From the NCBI GenBank assembly GCA_963978895.1, contig OZ022246.1:20510677-20574676 (forward strand): 64,000 bases of DNA. The letters run 5' to 3'. The notes below the pieces were generated by a model that saw only the letters and a program-made list of their open reading frames with translations, was not told the DNA's origin and searched no databases. Each line of letters opens with the position of its first letter. The first letter of the stretch is position 1. The DNA is from Erpobdella octoculata (Eukaryota > Annelida > Clitellata > Hirudinida > Erpobdellidae). The translations under genes were made by a program, and so were the position numbers. Shown piece by piece: positions 1 through 12,665 of this stretch.

Positions 1-515
1 GTGAGAGGTTGTGATGAACATTGTTTCAAATTTAACGGTTACCCGTTAAAGGAATGGAGTATTCCTCATCAAAGCTTTTTTTAAATGCATAATAATTAAT
101 ATGAAAAATTGTGGAGTCTTTTGGAAAATGTAATTATTATTTTATTTTATTACAACTGTTTAATAAAACTTAAAAATTGAAAAGAGAAGAAGAAAAAGAT
201 CATTAAACAGGTCACTAACAAATTTTCTGTTACGGCTTTTTCAAAAAGTTTTTTCATCGGTGAATACGTTCAAGTTGCATCAAGTCTAATCATCCGTACT
301 ATCTGAGCTAGTGTTTGAAATAAAAATCGTTATAAACTACAAGGTTGTTGTGCTGCTAATGATTAAGAAAGTGTTGAAGCTTATTTCGATGTAACAGCTC
401 TCTTTTTTACTAATATCAAGATCGGAAATTTTTTCAAAAAGTACTGGTAAGATGTGCTACTAGGTGAAAAGGTGAAAACAGAGTTTCGAATTCGTTCAAT
501 AAAATGTTTGCGCCT
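1..515. other. AT-rich intergenic, nothing recognised
   Basis: No exon-like open frame, repeat array or RNA gene was seen in this stretch. Confidence 0.5.
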
Positions 516-523
516 TTAAGCCA

Positions 524-737
524 CAAAGGTGGGCATGGGTTCATTTTTGGCAACACAGCCCAGTCCAACCCACCACTTTCTCAACCCTACTCGACCCACC
601 GGAAAGTCTAATTTTCTAACTTCTTACTTACAATTTTTTGTTAACCCAACCCACTCTTGTGACAAAAGAATGGACCCAACCCAACTCGACCCAACCCAAT
701 CCAGCCCATGAGTCAACCTAACCCATGTTCACCTCTG
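524..737. mobile_element. hAT-type MITE, copy 1
   Basis: The left end reads CAAAGGTGGGCATGGGTT. The right end, reverse-complemented, reads CAGAGGTGAACATGGGTT, giving imperfect terminal inverted repeats. The flanks carry an 8-bp near-duplication, TTAAGCCA at 516-523 and ATAAGCCA at 738-745 (7 of 8 match). An 8-bp target duplication with CAG-type termini is the hAT hallmark. The interior is rich in ACCCAACCC motifs and has no transposase, so the element is non-autonomous. A related copy lies at 15,946-16,168. Confidence 0.65.
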
Positions 738-745
738 ATAAGCCA

Positions 746-1455
746 TTATAGTGTCAGCCTCAAAATGACCTTCACTACAGCTCTACATTGATACCGAATT
801 CTTATATTCGCATTAGTTTAGTGAATTCTTTTATGAAAAAAGGTTATTTATACAGAATCAATCTATTTTATACAAATAAAAAAAACAGTAAACTTGAGAT
901 TTTTAGAGGTTTAAAAAATCAAATAATGCTACTAACATCACAAGTAGTTACTAAAACCACAATGTGAAGTACATAATATCTGTTTTAAATGATTTTGAAA
1001 AAAGTAGTTTTTAAGTGGCAAAGTATGAAAAATTCAAATTAGGAAATAAATCATGAAACAAATTTAATAAAAATTTTCATCCGTTAGTGAACTTTCAACT
1101 TTCGCATTAAAACCTAAAAAAAGTTTTTTCTTATTTTTTCTCAGCGCAAATGTTTCACTCTCTATGCATGAAAGAACTTGGGAGTCGCTCTAGTTCAGTC
1201 AAGTCGTGACAAATCCAGCTGTATTCTATCTTTACGAAACATCTGCATTGAACATACACAAATTTCAAACAATTTAAACAGTTCTTTGGTTCGTGATATT
1301 TTTAACTATCGACGTTTAACCGTTGTTTGCTCTCTGACTTTAATTGACTCTCCATAAAAAAGTTTGAGTTATATAAACAATCATTTCAACAAGTTAAAAA
1401 AAATTTCTCTTTTTTTTATCTCCATCGGCGGCATCTACCCGTTTCGTTTGTTACG
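746..1455. other. AT-rich intergenic, nothing recognised
   Basis: No supported gene. Open frames are short and of low complexity. Confidence 0.4.
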
Positions 1456-1845
1456 TCCACGTCCATCCAACCCATCCCTCGTGGTTTGTTACATCCATCC
1501 AATCCATCTCTTGTGGTTTGTTACATCCATCCAACCCATCTCTTGTGGTTTGTTACATCCATCCAACCCATCTCTTGTGGTTTGTTACATCCATCCAACC
1601 CATCCCTCGTGGTTTGTTACATCCATCCAACCCATCTCTTGTGGTTTGTTACATCCATCCAACCCATCTCTTGTGGTTTGTTACATCCATCCAACCAATC
1701 TCTCGTGGTTTGTTACATCTATCCAACCCATCTCTTGTGGTTTGTTACATCTATCCAACCCATCTCTTGTGGTTTGTTACATCCATCCAATCAATCTCTC
1801 GTGGTTTGTTACATCCATCCAATCCATCTGTCGTGGTTTCTTAAC
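1456..1845. repeat. 32-bp minisatellite, about 12 copies
   Basis: Tandem 32-bp units, each containing TGGTTTGTTACATCCATCC followed by AACCCATCTCT with minor variants (CCCTCG or CTCTTG). Because 32 is not a multiple of 3, all three forward frames stay open and read the same peptides in rotation. This explains the long apparent reading frames here; they are not genes. Confidence 0.9.
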
Positions 1846-3474
1846 GTAAAACTAAATTTTTTTGGTGGATATTTAGCATCAAAGCTTTTACTATACAAAA
1901 CAATTTTTTTAGTAACCAGTAATTCAAACTTTTTTTAATTTACTTAGTTACAAGCAGACCGCAAAACCGAGGTTTTTTCACAACCTCTTATATTACGGTG
2001 GGTTTTCATTTTAATGCAAATCCGTTTTTCGAAACAACATATTTTTATTTATACAATTATGTTTGATTTGTTGTTTTTTCAAAACTAAGAAAAGCAATTT
2101 TTTAATTAAAAAGTATAGTAATTTTGATTTTATAAAATTATCAAAATTTAATAGAATGCATTGTCATATAGAGCAAGTCTCATATTCCAAGTTTCAACTT
2201 AATTGAATAACAGGAAATTTGTTAATTTTTGCTTCTAAGATTTGCAAGCATTTTAACAAGCAAGCAAAACCAATAGAAAAGTTAATATGAGGGATTTATT
2301 AATAAGAATCTATTTTTGCTGGTGCCATAATTAAATTTTTTGATTGATTTGTTCTCAATGCCATAACTTTTTTAAACTAAAATTGTTACTAAAAAATTTA
2401 AAAACATGCTTTTAAGAAATGATCTAACAGTGACAACATCTCATAACAAAATCGTATGGTAGATATATTATCCTGACAAATAGTAAACAAAGGATGTTTA
2501 TATTTACTATGACGTTGAAAGTTTCCGTCGCCATTATCAACGCACACATCCTAGGAGGACAGAAGCAGACATTCGGACAAGTTAATTTAAGTAAATAACA
2601 AGTGAATCGAAAAACAAAGTTCTTTAAAAACACACTTTTATATAATCGATTGTGTAGGCCACATTCTGTTACATAAACAACGAGTATATTAGCATAGACA
2701 ATAAATAGTTCGACGAAAATATCACAAATAAGTATTTCATTAAACTTTGTCTAATCAATCCGAAAATTTGATAAAATGCATTGTTAATCAGTTCGGAGGT
2801 ATGTGTTAAATTTGTAAGTCTCTAGCTCATCGGGAAGTTAGTTTAAAATCGACTGCAAAGTTTGACTACAGATCGACAGGCAGAGAAGTCAAGTTAAGTA
2901 AAAGTGTGTAAAAATAGAAAACAGAATTTATTTAAACATACACGTCAACATTTTCTGTCACAGGAGACAACAGAATAATATTTTGTAATTAATAGTAATG
3001 TCATTATATGTAATTATAACATTTTATTTGAATGAGCAAATAACGTTTTCATAATAGCTCTGGATGACTGTTTGTTTCTTTTTGTTACTCCATGAAAACA
3101 TCCTACTCGAATAAATATGGTTTAAGTGCGTTTCCATGACATCAAAGAACTGAGAAACATTCCAAACATTTCTGCTTGCAATTTTGTTCTTTTAGGTTAA
3201 TTTTGTAATCAAAAAGCAGAATTTCCATTATGAATGTACGCCGCGTTGGACCGACGACCTTGGTCGCGAGTTTGACGTGTCACCACTCGGCTAAAAATAG
3301 AACAATCCGGATCAGGAGTCAGGATTGATTGAATTGGGAGTTTATATTATAGATTCACACTAGAATTCCTATTTTAAAATTCTTTAGTCATTATTTGGTG
3401 TAAAAAAATAGATGAGCAAATGATCTGAAACAAACTGAAAATGTTGAAGTATATATGTTGGTATCATCGCCACC

Positions 3475-3505
<31 letters not shown>

Positions 3506-5745
3506 ACGTCGTCATCTTTTTTATTCCATAATCATCGTTGTTGCCACAGTTGCCATGAGAATGAAAAATATAAAAAAGGAATTTTGATTTAAAATTAAAA
3601 TTTTGGTGACACCGAATAAATTGTTTTCTCTGCGCCACTTTAAGATGACAAATTTCTCTCTGCAGCGACGCAATTTTTTTTAGCATATAAACAAAATGAT
3701 TTTTTTTTATAAATATGCATAACCCAATTTCAAACATAACGTCTCCATCATAATCATCACCCTCGTTATCATCATCATCACTGTCATTCAGTCATAGTCA
3801 ATGTCTTCATCATTTTAGAAACGTTAATATCAAACCTACCATTGAGACTTTTATTTTATAGGCTTTAAGTATCTGCTATTCCATGTAAGTGGCTCTATTT
3901 TCGTGGCGACAGAATTTTAGCGTCACTGACTCTAAAGTTTGGAATGGATATCTTTCAAAAGTTAGAAACACAGAAACAACACAGAGCCTCAGAAACGCCT
4001 AAAGAGTGAAATCTTAACTTTTTCTTTTAAAAACACGTCACAGAACATTCAAGCACCATCAGCGAATTGTTTCAAAGGAAGACACCGCCATCACAAAGTG
4101 TTTACAGTCTGAACTTGATCAGTAGACAGCCAGTTTGCCTACATGACCGTAATTGACGGTGAAATGGTCTTAATACAGCTACAGACGTTAATAAGTATAA
4201 AAACATGTGCAGCTAAAAAATAAATTAAGAGTTGAGACAATTATCAAATTTATTTTAAAACTACAAAAAAGAAAATAAATTAAAAGAGAAAGACAAGCAA
4301 TTCAAAAAATACATTTAAGTTGATTTTCTAAATATTACTCTTTAAATGTTTAATTGTTAATGGTCTGATTGGGAATATCTGTAATAAAAAATTTTGTATT
4401 CAAAAACTTTATAGTTTTTTGAAGAAAGCAAACATTAGAAATAATTATTGAAAAAAATTGCTTAAACCATTCCAAGGGTTTAAAATATGATGTGACAAAA
4501 AACAGACAATATCTGAAATACTATTCAAATATCTGAATACTAATAATAATTCTATTGAAATACTAATCATTGACAGTGACTGAGATGTTGAAATAGTTTT
4601 TAATTGTTGTAGCCAACATGAATTTCATAAATTTTTCAAAGTTATACAAAGTTAAATAACAGAAGCAAGTTTTATGCCATAAATAAAAAGTTGTTTTTTA
4701 TAATAGTTTATATTTCTTTACACCAGGTGTTGTAAGACGGAAATATCTGGGTTAAGAAAGTACTTCCTGTCCTGGAACATATTTGATCTTTTCAACTCTC
4801 ACTCCTCCTTTATCCAGGCATGGGACTGGCTTGCAATTCGCGAGGCGGAGTTAAAATAACGAGATAAGCCTTTCAATGTGCATGAAAAAGTTGCACATCC
4901 CAACGGTTTGCGGCAAATTTGCTACTTTATTAACAGGTTTCATTTGCTATTTTAGTTCACGATATTGGACTGTCTGTGCTTTTTGTTTGTGTTGCTATTT
5001 TGAGTTACCTTTCTGTTAACAGACTCTGAAGATGACAGTCTATATCGAAACGGACCATCAGTCTGATAATACATAATCCAAACGTTTTTGGTCTCAAATT
5101 AATTTTCCGCAGAAAATTTTGACAAATAGAGGGGGTGGCTAAAAAAATTTATTCTGCCAAATGTCGCTCTATTTTTCTTCGAGCTTGTCAATATTTCAAA
5201 ATAAAATAGTTTTTCTTTAACTATAAATTATCCGTTGGCGTTTACTTGAAAGATTTTGTTTCTCAATGCTCTGTAGAAGTATAATTAGCTAATACCTTTT
5301 CTTATTTGGTGATAGTATATCTTTTCATAAAGAAATTATCATTTGGACCAAGAGCATTTATGGTGTATTTTCCAACAGCCTGGAACTATACATCTGCTCA
5401 ACTAACTAACCATTTTAAAGATTTAAGTCTTCTTTTTCAAAGTTTTTCAGAACATAATATGTTTGCAAATGCCAACCAGATTTTGACATTATTTCTATAT
5501 TTTTAGTTTTAAACTCCAGTTCTTTTTTTCACTTACCTCTTTTTTTCAATATTTCATGGATTTTAAAGCTACTGACGCGTATTTCAAGAAATTGAATCAA
5601 AAAGCATAACAATTTCTTTACAAAAATAACATTAATAAATTTTGGCATATATTTCTATAAGTAAAGTAATATTTTAAAAAAAACTTGGACAAATTAAAAA
5701 CAAATTGTTTTTCCGACGACGTTTCTCCGTAACTTTATAAATTAA
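1846..5745. other. AT-rich intergenic, no gene seen
   Basis: About 3.9 kb without a supported gene. It contains a small CAC/CAT microsatellite (about 3,468-3,505) and ATC-rich tracts near 3,740-3,785. At 5,022-5,055 the segment CTGAAGATGACAGTC followed by ATATCGAAAC resembles conserved 3' tails of some invertebrate retroelements. No reverse transcriptase is attached to it. Confidence 0.4.
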
Positions 5746-5746
5746 A

Positions 5747-6806
5747 ACATATCAGTAATTTTACAACTAATGTATCTTACATTTAACTCATATTACAATC
5801 AAGGTATTTTGAAATTAATCCATATTACAGTCAATGTATTTTACATCCCATGTATCTGACAATCAATGCTTCTTACAATCAATATATCTTACAATCAATG
5901 CTTCTTACAATCAATATATCTTACAATCAATGCTTCTTACAATCAATATATCTTACAATCAATGCTTCTTACAATCAATATATCTTACAATCAATGCTTC
6001 TTACAATCAATATATCTTACAATCAATGCTTCTTACAATCAATATATCTTACAATCAATGCTTCTTACAATCAATATATCTTACAATCAATGCTTCTTAC
6101 AATCAATATATCTTACAATCAATGCTTCTTACAATCAATATATCTTACAATCAATGCTTCTTACAATCAATATATCTTACAATCAATGCTTCTTACAATC
6201 AATATATCTTACAATCAATGCTTCTTACAATCAATATATCTTACAATCAATGCTTCTTACAATCAATATATCTTACAATCAATGCTTCTTACAATCAATA
6301 TATCTTACAATCAATGCTTCTTACAATCAATATATCTTACAATCAATGCTTCTTACAATCAATATATCTTACAATCAATGCTTCTTACAATCAATATATC
6401 TTACAATCAATGCTTCTTACAATCAATATATCTTACAATCAATGCTTCTTACAATCAATATATCTTACAATCAATGCTTCTTACAATCAATATATCTTAC
6501 AATCAATGCTTCTTACAATCAATATATCTTACAATCAATGCTTCTTACAATCAATATATCTTACAATCAATGCTTCTTACAATCAATATATCTTACAATC
6601 AATGCTTCTTACAATCAATATATCTTACAATCAATGCTTCTTACAATCAATATATCTTACAATCAATGCTTCTTACAATCAATATATCTTACAATCAATG
6701 CTTCTTACAATCAATATATCTTACAATCAATGCTTCTTACAATCAATATATCTTACAATCAATGCTTCTTACAATCAATATATCTTACAATCAATGCTTC
6801 TTACAA
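5747..6806. repeat. 32-bp satellite made of two 16-bp half-units
   Basis: From about 5,860 to 6,806 the sequence is a nearly perfect array of about 29.6 copies of a 32-bp unit. Each unit is two 16-bp halves, CTTACAATCAATGCTT and CTTACAATCAATATAT. From 5,747 to 5,860 the same motif is degenerate. All forward frames stay open because of the period, which produces spurious reading frames of about 330-345 codons. Confidence 0.95.
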
Positions 6807-7272
6807 GAAAATTGTTGTTTTAGTTTTTTTATTTTATTTTGTTGTGAAGAAATAGGAACTAAAAATATGTTATTAAATTATGTTTAACGTGTTCACTTTT
6901 TATAATTAGTTTAAACAGATTAAATATATTATTGCTAAAAACTTTAAACTAATCAGTAAATTAGTGCTCATTCCAATGCAAGATTTAAGAACAGAGTCAA
7001 ATAAAAACATGAAAAAAAGATTTATATAGCAAAATAACGTGGATAAATGTGGCAGATGTTCCACGTTTAATAAAAAAAAGTCTAAATTTCCGCATGTGAA
7101 ATATGGCCATTATTAAAGGACTTGGCATCGACTCAACACAACTCTGCTAAGCAACAAAGACAACAACACAACAATCATAACATCCAGAACAAGGACGCCA
7201 AAAAATCAAACAACAATACAAGTTGGTTTCATTCAGAGATGAAATAAGGACATGCATGAATGCATCTATTTA
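6807..7272. other. Intergenic, nothing recognised
   Basis: AT-rich sequence with a CAACAACA-rich patch near 7,130-7,215. No gene is supported. Confidence 0.4.
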
Positions 7273-7321
7273 TAATATGTATACATATATGTATACATAT
7301 ATATATATATATATACATATT

Positions 7322-7393
<72 letters not shown>

Positions 7394-7411
7394 TATAATA
7401 CACACACACAC
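7273..7411. repeat. (TA)n microsatellite with CATA/CA edges
   Basis: Dinucleotide TA tract with occasional TTTA and TACA interruptions, ending in a short CACACA run. Confidence 0.95.
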
Positions 7412-8735
7412 GTGGAGTCCCTATCTTTCTTTTCACTCCATTGAATACCTGGTATCTCCGCTCCGAGTCTCATGGCTGTCGATTCTTTTATCCAGCTTGG
7501 TTTCAACTGTTTGAATTTTTGTTTCTTATAGATATTTTTGATTGCCTTACAACAAGTAGAAATTTTATTTTTTTATTTTATTTTATTACAAACTTTTATT
7601 TAGGTTACAATAAATAAGGCTATAGTAATTTGTTCGAAGACAGGAAAAACTTTGGTACTTCCTACCAACACGACGTTGAAGACTATAGCCTATTATCACA
7701 AAAATTGGATTTTTCAATTAACAAATTTGCTAATCTTACATTAACTTATTTTGAGACTCAATTTTTCATAGTAAACAGCAAGACACTGTACTAATACTCA
7801 AACTACCTCAACTTCTTATATCTTTTACTAGGTTATATACCCATAAAGACAACACCTTTACCTAAGAACTATTACACAAAACACAACATATAATATCCGT
7901 GTGAATGTTGTATGTGTCTAATGTATGTGTATAAATTGAACTGATCCCTGTGTGAATACATTTGAACTCACGTGAGATTTATGTGCTGCTGTGTAATGTG
8001 TGCCATTTGTAAGTCTTTATAGACATTATCAACATGAATGGATCACCAACAAATGCACCTGAATGAATTACAAACCCCCCCCCCTCCCCAGGTACTTAGT
8101 TTTATTTTAAGAACACCCAGCTTCTCTCAAAATGTCAGATTGCCAGTGTTCTTTGTTTATTAAATTCTTCTTTTTCACCGAACTTTTCATTCTTTTTGCA
8201 CCGAGTGTTTATTTTTCAGCTAATCTAATTGCTCTTAGCTTTTTAATTCTGTTAATTTATTAGCAAACTGATAAATGTTGTGGAAAAAGGTTAAAAACCT
8301 AGACAGTTTTCTTTCATAAGTGAAAAACCACTAACTTATTCATAAAATAAAAAAGAGACAAAAAAGTTTGTGAATAAAGTAATAAAATAATATGTTAATA
8401 AATTAAAAGTGTTTCGTTGTTTAAAAAATTTGAAAATAAAAGTTTTTTTACAATTTAAACATTTTTTTCTTTCCAGAGAGAAAAGAAAACAACAAAATCT
8501 CAAATCTCTCTTTATTGATGTTCAACCTCTTTCGTGTCGTTTCCATGGAAATTCGCGCCACGAGAGAATGACTGAGAGAAAGGTGACAAAAGAAAGAGAA
8601 GAAGAGAGATAGTGAGAAGGAGACGTAAAAAAGAAATAAAACGAGAGAGAGAAAGAGGAGGTGGAGAAGGAGAGAAAGAAGAAGCAAGATTATGACGACG
8701 ATTCGGTGGCAGAGTAACGATAAAGATAGCAGCTA
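7412..8735. other. Intergenic, no gene seen
   Basis: No supported exon. There is a C-run near 8,078-8,090 and a GA-rich purine tract at 8,570-8,690 leading into the GGT array. Confidence 0.4.
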
Positions 8736-9255
8736 TGGTGGTGGTGGTGGTGGTGGTGGTGGTGGTGGTGGTGGTGGTGGTGGTGGTGGTGGAGGTAGTA
8801 GTGGTGGTGGTGGTGGTGGTGGTGGTGGTGGTGGTGGTGGTGGTGGTGGTGGTGGTGGTGGTGGTGGTGGTGGTGGTGGTGGTGGTGGTGGTGGTGGTGG
8901 TGGTGGTGGTGGTGGTGGTGGTGTGGTGGTGGTGGTAGTGGTGGTAGTGGTGAGGGTGGTGGTGGTGGTAGTGGTGGTAGTGGTGGTAGTGGTGGTAGTG
9001 GTGGTAGTGGTGGTAGTGGTGGTAGTGGTGGTAGTGGTGGTAGTGGTGGTAGTGGTGAGGGTGGTGAGGGTGGTGAGGGTGGTGAGGGTGGTGAGGGTGA
9101 GGGTGAGGGTGAGGATGAGGATGAGGATGACGGTGACGATGACGACGATGATGACGATGATGACGATGATGACGATGATGACGATGATGATGCTGATGAT
9201 GCTGATGGTGGTGGTGATAATGGTTTGTGATGATGTTGGTGAAGATGATGATGAT
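8736..9255. repeat. Compound GGT / GGTAGT / GGTGAG / GATGAC microsatellite
   Basis: A trinucleotide array that changes unit in order. It is pure GGT to about 8,930, then GGTAGT hexamers to about 9,055, then GGTGAG, then GAGGAT, and finally GATGAC/GATGAT to about 9,255. The order suggests successive expansion of point-mutated units. Glycine and valine reading frames here are artefacts of the period. Confidence 0.95.
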
Positions 9256-9516
9256 TAATATTTAAACAAAGATGTTGGCATTAATTGTTATCGATGCAGT
9301 TTCACTAAAAACACACGGACGATAATTGATTGTGATTATTACTCTTCCTGAGATCCATCCAATAAATTTGAATCTACTTCCATTAATGACTGACATCTTC
9401 ATTATGATTATTTAATGACCTTCAGGTAGTAACTTCGATTAACTAGCAAGGTTAAAATAAATAATTTAGAATAAAAACATTTTGTATTCAAAGCGCGCAA
9501 ACATTCTTAGATTTTT

Positions 9517-9690
9517 TTGGTGGTATAGAGGTAAAGCGTTCGACTGTCGGCTTATAAGTCGGCGGTTCGAATCTCACTGGCGTCACCAGCGTAGCTCCCT
9601 TAAGCATTGCTGAGGTTAAGTGCCTGGCGGAGGTAACTCCTTTCACTAAACTTAAACAAATAAATACATACATAAATAAATAAACATATA
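9517..9690 (+). mobile_element. tRNA-derived SINE, copy 1
   Basis: A tRNA-like head has an A box TGGTATAGAGGT (9,521-9,532) and a B box GGTTCGAATCT (9,564-9,574). It is followed by a tRNA-unrelated body ending in GAGGTAACTCCTTTCACTA and an AT-rich tail with AAATAAATA. The body is shared with the copy at 51,265-51,420, where the shared segments are AACTCCCTTAAGC, CATTGCT and GAGGTAACTCCTTTCACTA. Two copies with the same head-body junction support a SINE rather than a tRNA gene. Confidence 0.75.
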
Positions 9691-9699
9691 TTTGCAGCT

Positions 9700-10282
9700 T
9701 CAAAATATGAATTAGTTTTATTTAACTGAAATCAATTTTAAATGGAATTAAGATGATTCATGCTAATATTATCATTGAAAGATTTTTTATTAACTTTTTT
9801 ACGCGGTACTTTAAAAAATCACTAAAAATGACTGATAATCTTTTAATGTTATTGTCATAAAAGAAAACAAACATTTATTCAATTTTACACTTAACTCCAG
9901 TGTCACACAATCCGGCATTTAAAAAAAAGAAATAATGTAAAGTAAAACCCAATTATGAAAAGAAAATTCTTTAATTTTTTTTACTGACATTTTTATCTCA
10001 AAACACCTGGTCTAGAAAACCATTAAAAAATTGTATTTCTCTTACAAATAGAATTTTCTGGGACGCTCATAAACAAAGCGGGTCAATAATAAATAATAGT
10101 TTTTAACAAAGCTTAAATAGATTCCCATGAAAGATGATTTAAGCTCTTATAAGTTGTCTTTTATTTGTCTCAGTAATTATTCCATCTTAGACAATATAGT
10201 CCCTGTAGATGATAAGTTACTTAGTTACCACTCTATTATCATTATCATTATTATTATTATTATAAAAGGTATATATATAAAT
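9700..10282. other. Intergenic, nothing recognised
   Basis: AT-rich sequence with no supported gene. A short ATT repeat precedes the TA array. Confidence 0.4.
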
Positions 10283-10291
10283 ATATATTTA

Positions 10292-10370
<79 letters not shown>

Positions 10371-10373
10371 TAA
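10283..10373. repeat. (TA)n microsatellite
   Basis: About 90 bp of TA dinucleotides. Confidence 0.95.
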
Positions 10374-10529
10374 ATGCTATTTTTTTTTATTTGTCACCGG
10401 AGTGACATTCCAGGTGAATGTGCCATTAAGAGAATTATCGATTTGTTGATTCAGGTGACATGTCACAAAGTTGAGTCTAATAAACAATTACTACAATTTT
10501 CGTGATCGTTATCATGACCAAACCATTTA

Positions 10530-10606
10530 AGTCATCATCATCATCATCATCATCATCGTCGTCGTCGTCGTCGTCATCGTCATCAGCATCATCGTCATCA
10601 GCTCAG

Positions 10607-10661
<55 letters not shown>

Positions 10662-10715
10662 GTCATCATCATCGTCATCAGCTCAGCATCATCGTAGTCG
10701 TCGTTGTTGTAATCG
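10530..10715. repeat. (TCA)n/(TCG)n microsatellite
   Basis: Trinucleotide array of CAT with CGT interruptions. It encodes spurious poly-Ser and poly-His frames. Confidence 0.9.
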
Positions 10716-11454
10716 TAATCATTCACAAAATTTAAAAAAAAGTTTGCTTTGGTGTCCATTACCGGCCATACATTCCGTTCGGAACTTCAAAGCAACTGAG
10801 TTATAACAGTTATCATCGTCGTCGTCGTTATCATCATTACTCCTATCATCATTATCGTCGTTGTCGTCAACCTCCTCCACCATATTTGTCTATTTAAATA
10901 CCACAAAGCTTCCATAAAAGGACTTGCTTACTATTTCTTTCATCTTTTCTCAATCAGCCAAGCTTTAGAATATTAAATTTGTTTACTTATAAATTTGCTT
11001 TTATTTTATTTTATTATTTTATTTTATTTTATTTTCTTCTACTTTTTGGGCGCAAATAAATTCAGAGCTGCCTGGGCATTTGTAAGGAATGTTTGGGAAA
11101 CTTTCACAAGATGAGTTCATTTTATATTCTTTGTATATTTAATTAACCAATTTGTTTATATTGAATGACAATACATGATTCAATTTAAAAAAAACTTAAT
11201 TTGAACATCTTTTGTATTTGAAATAAAAATTTGTGTGTTGAAAAACTCGTTTTTTCTTTTACTTGTTAATTAGACGTTTGCTGGTTTATTTTCATTTTAC
11301 ATCATCGTCATCATCACTGCCATCTCCGTCATCACTATCATCACCGGCAACGTTTTTACGACGTTTTTTTTTGGCAAGATCAACTTACGAATTGCAAGTC
11401 AAACCTGAGCCAACTCCTCGAAGCTGCTTGACCTTACTCTCTGTACATTTTTCC
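10716..11454. other. Intergenic, no gene seen
   Basis: Contains a second small ATC/GTC cluster (10,812-10,870) and an ATTTT-rich patch (11,000-11,035). No supported exon. Confidence 0.4.
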
Positions 11455-11790
11455 CACAAACACAATGACCAACAAAACAAACAGCAGCAACAATCAACAA
11501 CACATAAAAACAGCGGCAACTAGCAATATCGCAACAAACAGCAGGAACTAGAAACAAACAGCGGGAGCTACCATACCAACATCGCAATAAACAACAGCAA
11601 CTTTTAACAGCAAGAAAACAAACAGCAGCAACTACCAACAACAACACAGCAAACAGCATCAAGTTTCAACAACAATACAACAAACGGCAGCAACTACCAA
11701 CAACAAAAAGCAGCAACTACCAATCACAACGCAACAAACAGCAGAAACTACCAACAACAACACAACAAACAGCAGCATCTACGAAAACAT
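11455..11790. repeat. CA-rich degenerate tandem repeat
   Basis: Degenerate units of about 25-35 bp containing AACAAACAGCAGCAACTACC. The strand is almost free of G and T runs. No coding signal. Confidence 0.75.
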
Positions 11791-12604
11791 ACGACTTCGA
11801 CCATAAAACATCTACTCGCATAACATAGCAGGAACTGAACTGTCAACACACGAAACAACACAACTTGAGAGAGCATAAGAAAAAAGCACACGGCGGTTTC
11901 TGATGATGCAAGTGTTAAATCTTCGATGCGTGAAATTGGAACGAAAAAATATACCTTCGTTCTGTCCACGTGACATGTCAAGAAACAAATCGAGTTGCTT
12001 CAAACAATCTGCTTTCTCAGATTTGCACGTCGTGAAAACATCTTTACAAATTCTTTTTCTTCTTTTTTTACTTTCTTTTTGTTTACTTTTTGCCAATCAA
12101 AAAATTACTTAATTTTGCAATTTTATATTTATTTCGTTAGATTTAAAGACGTATATGGTGGCATTTCAAATATATACATCTACTATTTGTACCGAAATAA
12201 ATGAAGTGTAAACCCATTTAAATAAATTAAAACAAAAACCAACAAAAAGTTGCAGTTAGTTTTTGTGCATGAATTCTCATGACAGCCATGTTTTGTTTAT
12301 TTTTTCCACTGTGTCTTATTTGGCTAAGACAGGAACTACCGACTGGATCCGTAGACTCCTTTTATGGTAGTTTTTTATATGGAAGTCCATATTGGGCCAT
12401 GATCGCCCTGTGGCCGATGAATATAGCCAGCAGTGATGATGTTGAAGAAAATTTTAGATTTATGTCGATTATTCACGCATCATTTTTCTCCCTGTACTGC
12501 CCTTTTGTTATTTTCGTACAGAATTCCTCGCTTGTCGTATAATCTCTAATTCATAAAGGAAATGCTGGTGGAAAGTATTCTGTTAGTGTGTGTGGAAGCC
12601 GGTT
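11791..12604. other. Intergenic, nothing firm
   Basis: An 87-codon open frame at 12,279-12,542 has no recognisable domain and poor context. I do not call it a gene. Confidence 0.35.
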
Positions 12605-12665
12605 GTACACGTGTGTTGTGATGTGTGTATGTGTGTATGTATGTGTGTATGTGTGTGTGTTTGTT
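12605..12665. repeat. (TG)n-rich microsatellite
   Basis: TGTGTATG and TGTGTG repeats. A similar GGGTGTGTG-rich patch follows near 12,835-12,890. Confidence 0.8.

Noticed and set aside
5020..5060. Hammerhead-ribozyme-like core (CTGAAGA...GAAAC)
   Set aside because: The expected CTGATGA core has a mismatch and the would-be stem II bases do not pair.
5860..6806. CRISPR-like array
   Set aside because: Units are contiguous with no unique spacers, and the genome is eukaryotic. The same holds for the 51-bp array at 62.5 kb.
5834..6887. Three overlapping frames of 329-345 codons
   Set aside because: They arise because the 32-bp satellite keeps every forward frame open; the peptides are the same repeat in rotation.
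9517..9590. Functional tRNA gene
   Set aside because: A and B boxes are present but the arms do not form a clean cloverleaf, and the same head with the same non-tRNA body recurs at 51.27 kb, so it is a SINE.
12279..12542. 87-codon frame as a membrane protein gene
   Set aside because: Hydrophobic but without recognisable family, splice context or partner exons; likely chance in AT-rich DNA.
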